From contig BAAHQB010000026.1 in the NCBI GenBank assembly GCA_054601695.1, positions 558,001-622,000 on the forward strand: a stretch of DNA of 64,000 nt, in the 5' to 3' direction. Origin of the DNA: Amorphochlora amoebiformis (lineage: Eukaryota; Cercozoa; Chlorarachniophyceae). Below the pieces are notes generated by a model. That model was not told the DNA's origin and did no database searches. It saw only the letters and a program-made list of their open reading frames with translations. This document shows, piece after piece, positions 46,998-64,000 of the stretch (its first letter is position 1; every line of letters begins with the position of its first letter). The position numbers were made by a program, and so were the translations under genes.

Positions 46998-47622
46998 AAT
47001 TATTTATATGAAGATATCCTTTCAATTTGGATAAGTATATACATAATATATGAAAAACATATACATACATACATATAATTTTGGTGTATAAAAGCATTCA
47101 TATACAATATGCACTAAATATATTATACATGCTGTGGCTCAAAGCGTAGATTAAAAATAATATGGCTTTCCGACTTTTTCTCCGCTCCCTCTACATTATT
47201 CTTCTTGGCCGTTTCCAGAGCAAGCCTATGCCTATAATACACATACCCAGGAATATCAGAATAATTTTCGATGTAAATCATCGCTGCACACGTAACTCTT
47301 TCAGCTTGAGGTCAGCCATCTTCGTCTTTCCAATCACGTCTAATTTCGCTGCCAAAATTTCCTCCATTGGATATCTGTCGAACAACATCAGGTAAACTAG
47401 GTATCTCGGTGAATTGTTGTCAACGAAAAGCGCAAATATTGTGGAAAGGACGAAGTCCACGGGGTGAAATATCGATATTTTCTCGAGGTCCTAGCTATAA
47501 TTCTGCACGGAAACTTACAGCTTCTGCTCTTCAAGGAACTCCACCAATCTTAAGACCATATGGCGGTCCAGATATGGCGCGATGATCTGCGTGAGATCGT
47601 ACTCGGTGCCGTCGGCGGCCAT
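40327..47622 (-). CDS. eIF3e: Eukaryotic translation initiation factor 3 subunit e (INT6), 18 exons
   Basis: PCI-domain subunit of the eIF3 complex that recruits the 40S ribosome. Exons (complement): 47519-47622, 47247-47374, 46698-46743, 46105-46185, 45888-45957, 45597-45685, 45199-45258, 44275-44352, 43401-43458, 43101-43155, 42556-42649, 42027-42131, 41767-41807, 41511-41561, 41263-41332, 40903-40938, 40560-40637, 40327-40413. Start ATG 47622-47620, stop TAG 40329-40327. Length about 443 residues, as in the family. Matching motifs: [113 protein letters not shown]. All junctions are GT..AG with consistent phase except within exon 2, where the frame changes by one base between KMAD and [12 protein letters not shown] (near 47281). 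Neither a database check nor reads were available. Confidence 0.95.
41090..41240 (-). repeat. Tandem duplication of ~74 bp in an eIF3e intron
   Basis: The block from TTAGCCCCATTTTGATTTTC to ATAGTGATGTGAAAA occurs twice (about 41092-41163 and 41166-41240) with almost no differences. Confidence 0.9.
46440..46600 (-). repeat. Duplicated ~80-bp segment in an eIF3e intron
   Basis: TACCTATAGATATTTTTGTAC occurs at about 46458 and 46531, each followed by AT repeat. Other small duplications in eIF3e introns lie at 43262-43305 and 42820-42920. Confidence 0.7.
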
Positions 47623-49320
47623 TGCGACGGTCTCTCTCTTTCGCCGAGCCCGCGATAATCTTGAGCCGAATTTCTTTTTTAAATTCAGCGTTGCGTGATA
47701 TGTCGCACTTGTCACGTCTTTCCTCGGAGTCGGGGTCGGAGATGTTGTAGTCTATATGGTTTTACCTAAATATTGGAGGAAATTTCCGGAAAAGACTTTC
47801 TGGGGAATTCGCCCAAGCGAACTTTTATCTTGTCGTTTTTTCCCCTGTTGAAAGGCAGCTACCCTTTCGTCCGTCAAACCCCGAAGAGGCAGCTACCAAG
47901 AACCACTTGGGCTCGCCACCCACGGTTCGACGTCCCCTCGTCGCCCGATCAGGCCTTTCCACGGTTTTGAGTCACGTCAACACCTACTATTATCGAACTA
48001 TAATATTCCCACAAAAATTTTGCAAATAAATGCCACTCTAGTTGCTGAGCCGTACAAATTCCTTTCCGTACGAGCATTTATTCTATACCTACTCGAATCT
48101 TAATATTATGAGCAGCAACAGGCGAAAGTCCTCCTTCGATCCCGAATTGGACCGCCAGTAAATGTACAGAGATTAAATTATTGCATACGTGCCGTCTCTT
48201 TCCCATTCAGGCGCGCAAACGCGATACCGTGCGATGGCCGGTATTTACAGGCACGAGTGAGAAATCATTTCCTAGCAGATTTCATTCACCAGAAGCCTTC
48301 ATATACGTGAACTATTTTTCTAATTTCCCATCCAGTTCACGGCTGATCTCAACAAAGTATATTAACAATCCAAAATAAACCCATAACATAAAAGGATGTA
48401 CCAAATCAATTTATCCCTATCCAAAACTTAAAACAGATGGTATATTGCCATATTGAGTTCGTCGGCATCGGTACCAAGGTAATCATTTTCATTGGATCGT
48501 TTGTGCGAGCGGACTTTTTTCCTTCTAGTAGGGCAAAAAAAGCGGGCAACAACGAGTCAGGTGGCCCCTGATGACACCCTTCCGAAAGGAATAATACTCG
48601 GGCTACCCCGGGGGGGACCCGTAGCCATTTGCTTATGAGATTCCCAAACACGAGCTAGGCGATCTGCCCAAATCCAAGGTGTCTATGACACCATCTTTTT
48701 TGGAGAGAAACGTGTGTATTCTTGGCTTGTTAATTTGCATTTTTATAGTACTCTGTACATACATACATTCGATGTGGCCTTGCAAGTCTAGTAGCATAGC
48801 CAGCTATTAGATCTAGTACCGTACTAATCAGACAGATTCTGATTTAGACTGCAATCTAGGCAATGCTAAACAAGACTAGAAGACTAGGAAGAACTGAACC
48901 AGCCCTCACGTGCTTAAGCAAGTCAAGAAGTTAAGAGTGGATAATGCGGTAATCGGACTTTCTGTCAGCTATGTCGACTGGTCTAGTGTTACTAGTGTTA
49001 AGATGATTTGTAGATTGTGCAGCTGTACAACTACTAGACTAGTAATAATTAGATAAGAATCTAAGATAATCTGGCTAAAATTGTACTATATTGCAATTAA
49101 TGCAACTGCACCGTTCTCTAGGTTCTAGAACAAAATTATCATTATGTAACATTACAATATGTATAAAGACACAAACAATTCATCGTTCTAGTTGTTCTAA
49201 AAATTTATGTATGATATATAACACCCGCGCGCGCGCGAAGTTTGTGTATTTACAGTCTCCAGAGCCTCGCTTGGAATCCGTATATACGGAATCAGAATCG
49301 ATGAGGGAACAAAAGTGGGC
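47623..49320. other. Intergenic region upstream of eIF3e
   Basis: About 1.7 kb of unique sequence between the eIF3e start codon and the stop codon of the mitochondrial carrier gene (same strand). It should contain the eIF3e promoter and 5' UTR and the carrier 3' UTR. Short open frames (47773-47970 plus, 48406-48651 minus) have no recognisable domain. A GC dinucleotide run lies at 49227-49237. Confidence 0.6.
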
Positions 49321-58099
<8,779 letters not shown>

Positions 58100-58127
58100 C
58101 TGTATGTATATATATGTTTGTATATAT

Positions 58128-58170
<43 letters not shown>

Positions 58171-58212
58171 ATGTAAATATATATAAGTGATATATACATT
58201 TCTTACCTATGA

Positions 58213-58262
<50 letters not shown>

Positions 58263-58408
58263 GCACACATATATAATATGTGTGTGTGTGTGTGTGTGTA
58301 TATATGTGTATGTGTATATGTGTTTTTAGTTTGTTCAGATAAAAAAAAAAAAAACATTGACTGTGAACTTCATGTATATAATATATATATATATATATAT
58401 ATTAAATA

Positions 58409-58449
<41 letters not shown>

Positions 58450-58451
58450 GT

Positions 58452-58517
<66 letters not shown>

Positions 58518-58551
58518 ATATATATATTATATATATATGTACACATTTTTG

Positions 58552-58629
<78 letters not shown>

Positions 58630-59382
58630 GTGTGTATTATATTTCCATTTCCACACACATACTATTACACATACTTCAATAAACAACTTACACAAGTATT
58701 TCCACTCTCAATTTCTATCCTCCCTTCCCCGCCACACACCCCTCTCAAAGCCGAATTATTATCAATAATGGAATATGTTTACATAAAATAACCAAAACCC
58801 TCCAACCTCCATCAAGCCTCCGATAGCCCCGACAGTCTGGATACGTATCAGTTAGTTGATATTTCCGTTTGAATATTTCGGTTTTTTAATAATAAAGACT
58901 GATCTGAGCATTGTTCAGATATAGGGAAGCATTTTTTAAAACCATGTTCTCTAGCTCGGTGAGATTCTCCATACTGGGGGGGGAACCGTGGCGAACGCGG
59001 GTGCGACCTCCGGACTCACACCGATATATTGGTTGTCCGATAAATTCTACACTTTGAGTTTTGATATCCAGATATTGGTTTAAGTTATCTTTATATTGAG
59101 ATATAGATAAACAAGTAATAGATTATTCTTATATATCAAGTGTATGACACGTGCCAGAATTATAATATGCTTAGTATTCTCAAAATAGATATCAACATAT
59201 CTATCAATGAGACATGTGTACAGCACGTGTCCTCTTTTCCCAAAAAACCCTAAAGCGCCACAAGCGCTTTTGCCTCTTGAAAACGCAAGTGCCAAAGATA
59301 AGGTGCGAAAGAGTCGCTCCTAAAAGACCACCCCCGTATCACGCTTGCACACCAGCCAGAAGTCGAGCCTCTCACGACCATC
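58100..59382. promoter_or_regulatory. Region between divergent carrier and LHC genes
   Basis: AT repeat to about 58640, then some 700 bp of unique DNA up to the LHC start codon. It should contain the LHC promoter and 5' UTR and the missing first exon(s) of the carrier. A minus-strand ATG frame near 58972 (starting MENLTELENMVLKN) is a possible carrier first exon but is unsupported. A TATA element cannot be told from background AT. Confidence 0.45.
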
Positions 59383-60575
59383 ATGGATACCGGTTAGTAT
59401 GCCGTCCGCTTGTGCGCCCTCCTGTTGCATGTTTGCCGGCCTCTACCAGCCCACAGGACATTCAAATCACATCGCTGACGGTTGTTATAATCGCAGGACT
59501 CCTTTCCTCTGCTCCCAAGCGCACCAACAAGGTCCTTGTCGGATCTGTTGCCCTCAACGCCTGCCTTGTCGGCGCTGGTAAGCTGGAACCAAACCATCTT
59601 AGCATACATCCCTGATGATTGTTTGCATGCATTTCAGTGGCTTACATGTCCATGGCTGGTGACTCCATCGTCTCCACCGGCATTGCCACCCGCTCCAACA
59701 CCATGGTGAACAACGCCGTGCGTGGTGTCCAGGCTGCTGGTTCCAAGAGGATCTCGGTTGAGCAGGGCCGTGCTCTTCTTTCCCAGACCCCCAAGGCAGG
59801 CATGCTTATCAAGACCGGTGAGATCACCAACAAGCTGATGAAGTCTGGCATGTCGATCAAGGAGATCGCCACCGCCGTCACCTGCCAGAAGATCGGCGGT
59901 GCCGCCTGCCAGGAGTGGTACGGTCCCGACCGTGCTCTTTGGCTCGGTCCCTTCTCCGAGGGAGCCGTTCCTTCTTACCTCACCGGTGAGTTCCCGGGAG
60001 ACTACGGATGGGACACCCAGGGTCTTTCGGCCGATCCCACCACCTTCGCCGCTTACCGTGAGACTGAGGTGATCCACGCTCGTTGGGCTATGCTTGGAAC
60101 ACTCGGATGCGTCACCCCGGAGCTCCTCTCCAAGTACTCCGGCGTCCCCATCGCCGAGCCCGTCTGGTTCAAGGCTGGATCCCAGATCTTCTCTGAGGGT
60201 GGACTCGACTACCTCGGAAACCCTTCCCTCGTCCACGCTCAGTCCATCCTTGCCATCCTTGCCTGCCAGGTTGTCCTTATGGGCGGTGCTGAGGCTTACC
60301 GTGTGAACGGTGGTCCGGCTGGTGAGGGCCTTGACGCCATCAACCCTGGTGGAGCTTTCGACCCTCTTGGTCTTGCTGACGATCCGGATACCTTCGCTGA
60401 GCTTAAGGTTAAGGAGATCAAGAACGGCCGTCTTGCTATGTTCGCCATGCTCGGATTCTACGTTCAGGCTATCTCCACCGGCAAGGGACCCGTCGAGAAC
60501 TGGGCTGAGCACATCGCCGACCCTGCGACTGTCAACGGTCTTACCACCGCCATTGCCACCAAGTTCACCCCGTAA
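59383..60575 (+). CDS. Green-type light-harvesting chlorophyll a/b-binding protein (LHCII/Lhcb-like)
   Basis: Thylakoid antenna protein. Exons 59383-59392, 59497-59577, 59638-60575; introns of 104 and 60 nt (GTTAGT..GCAG, GTAAGC..TCAG); 342 residues. Three membrane helices: first about 171-192 with the ExxHxR signature (Glu174, His177, Arg179), second about 230-252, third about 286-308 with KEIKNGR (Glu290, Asn293, Arg295). WYGPDR at 124-129 matches the LHCII trimerisation motif WYGPxR, and [14 protein letters not shown] follows. The leader is about 110-120 residues: a Lys/Arg-containing start, a hydrophobic stretch at about 15-37 like a signal peptide, then a long hydroxylated/basic transit-like part. 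That fits import into a secondary plastid. Codons are GC3-rich, as expected for high expression. Start chosen because ATGGATACC follows a purine-rich context and splices in frame. Confidence 0.95.
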
Positions 60576-61070
60576 ACGGAGTGTCTTGGCGGCCATGAGA
60601 GCAATTGCTTCGTAGCTACAGATCGCTTGCGCATCGCAATTTAGTTTAGTCTGCTGCGCATGCCAGCACAGTTGCTAAATCACTGATTGCATACTCATCC
60701 TAATTCTCCGCATTGTCCAGTTATAGAGGTGTCTCCACATTTTCAGTTATAGGTGTGCGTAGTATAGTTACTCGTGAGACCGACATTTATTAAAGATAAT
60801 ATTTCATGTTAAAAAAAAAAAATATCGAAACTAAAAACTCTTAGTATATTAATAGGGTATTCTCCTATATATTAGCCTACATCGCTTATAATGAGAACAC
60901 TGATGGCTAAACTGATGCCCTTCCAAACCATAATCTTTCAGATATGTGTACTTATTGCATATATGCTTAATGTACTAGATGTAGTACGCTATGACTAGTA
61001 CTGGTGTATGAACTCGTGTGTAATGAGTATGTTACAGACCACTACGCATTATTAAAACAGTACTATGGTC
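60576..61070 (+). other. LHC 3' UTR and flank
   Basis: Unique sequence with no open frame of note. TATTAAAGATAATATT at 60788-60803 followed by an A run (60811-60822) may be the polyadenylation region, or the trace of a retrocopied tail; no perfect AATAAA is present. Confidence 0.5.
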
Positions 61071-62590
<1,520 letters not shown>

Positions 62591-62594
62591 CTTC

Positions 62595-63130
62595 ATCGCC
62601 TCCACAAACTGCCCTCGTTCCCCAACCCCACAGGAGGAAAAAAAAAAAAAAAAAGAAAATGAAAATTACATCAATCACTGACAACCTTAACCGTAACCCT
62701 ACGTCTAACCCTAACCCTACCCTGACCCTACCCTAGCCCTAACCCTAACCCTAACCCTAACCCTAACCCTAGCTCTAGTCCTAACCCCAACCCTAGCCCG
62801 AACCTACTCACACTAATCCAAACCCTAACCCTAACCCTAACCCTAACCCTAACCCTAACCCTAACCCCAACCCTAACCCTACCATGTTTTGCTTTGTCGT
62901 TATATCTTTATAGGCCTTTCTATAGGCCTTCCTTCCGTCCTCGGTACTCATGAGTATCCCAAACTAGGGTTGGGTTAGGGTTAGGGTTAGGGTTAGGGTT
63001 AGGGTTAGGGTTAGGGTTAGGGTTAGGGTTAGGGTTAGTACCGAGGTAATGAATAGAATAGGGAGTAAGAGATAGTGGGATGGGTGAGGATACTTTCTCA
63101 CGGTAGACTCCTAACGTATTATGCATATAT
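62595..63130. repeat. Converging CCCTAA and TTAGGG tracts
   Basis: CCCTAA at 62690-62882 and TTAGGG at 62965-63040 face each other across about 80 bp. The TTAGGG tract is bounded by CTCGGTACT (62940) and AGTACCGAG (63037), a short inverted repeat. An A run lies at 62638-62654. Confidence 0.85.

Positions 63131-64000
<870 letters not shown>

Noticed and set aside
59634-60596. 320-residue minus-strand frame opposite the LHC gene
   Set aside because: Shadow of a GC3-rich coding exon; the plus strand has conserved LHC motifs and correct splicing.

Overview
The window is eukaryotic nuclear DNA. About four fifths is simple sequence: (AT)n and (ATAC)n microsatellites, GA/CT arrays, two very long G runs and many tracts of the telomere-type hexamer TTAGGG/CCCTAA. 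Most apparent ORFs (Tyr-Ile, Ser-Leu, Gly-only, Thr-Leu repeats) are translations of these repeats. The real genes are cut into very small exons (about 23-140 nt) separated by huge repeat-filled introns. I reconstructed them by hand from GT..AG junctions, matching codon phase and family motifs.

Five identifiable genes were found. (1) Minus strand, about 7.8-16.7 kb: an SLC35A-type nucleotide-sugar transporter, 11 exons recovered, both ends open. (2) Plus strand, 17.7-39.7 kb: a CCR4-type exonuclease/endonuclease/phosphatase deadenylase, 25 exons, apparently complete, with plant-type N-terminal segments. (3) Minus strand, 40.3-47.6 kb: translation initiation factor eIF3 subunit e, 18 exons, start to stop, with one apparent single-base frame problem in exon 2. 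(4) Minus strand, 49.3-58.1 kb: a mitochondrial carrier (SLC25), 12 exons to the stop, N-terminus open. (5) Plus strand, 59.4-60.6 kb: a green-type (LHCII/Lhcb-like) chlorophyll-binding protein, 3 exons with short introns. A possible terminal exon of a further plus-strand gene lies at 762-839.

Organism. The LHC protein is of the chlorophyll a/b type, so the plastid is green. Its precursor begins with a signal-peptide-like hydrophobic segment followed by a long transit-like region. That is the layout expected for a secondary (complex) green plastid, and with TTAGGG-type repeats I favour a chlorarachniophyte. A prasinophyte or other green lineage cannot be excluded. The genes are housekeeping functions (mRNA decay, translation initiation, Golgi and mitochondrial transport, light harvesting) and do not form a pathway. 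Genes 1 and 2 diverge from a GC-richer island at 16.7-17.7 kb; genes 2 and 3 converge 619 bp apart; genes 3 and 4 are head to tail; genes 4 and 5 diverge.

The most unusual biology is in the introns. (a) Exon edges, with their splice sites, have been copied repeatedly into the neighbouring introns, each copy set in AT repeat. (b) Telomere-type repeats inside introns almost always show the C-rich strand (CCCTAA) in the sense direction. They supply CTAAC branch-point-like sequence and in several places mutate into the acceptor itself (CCCTAG|exon). (c) A dispersed motif of about 45-90 bp (core ACATGCTGAATAATCTGATC) sits in introns of three genes, always in the same sense orientation and usually just before CCCTAA repeats; one copy forms a splice acceptor. 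(d) A run of 293 G followed by about 620 bp of GA interrupts one duplicated exon fragment.
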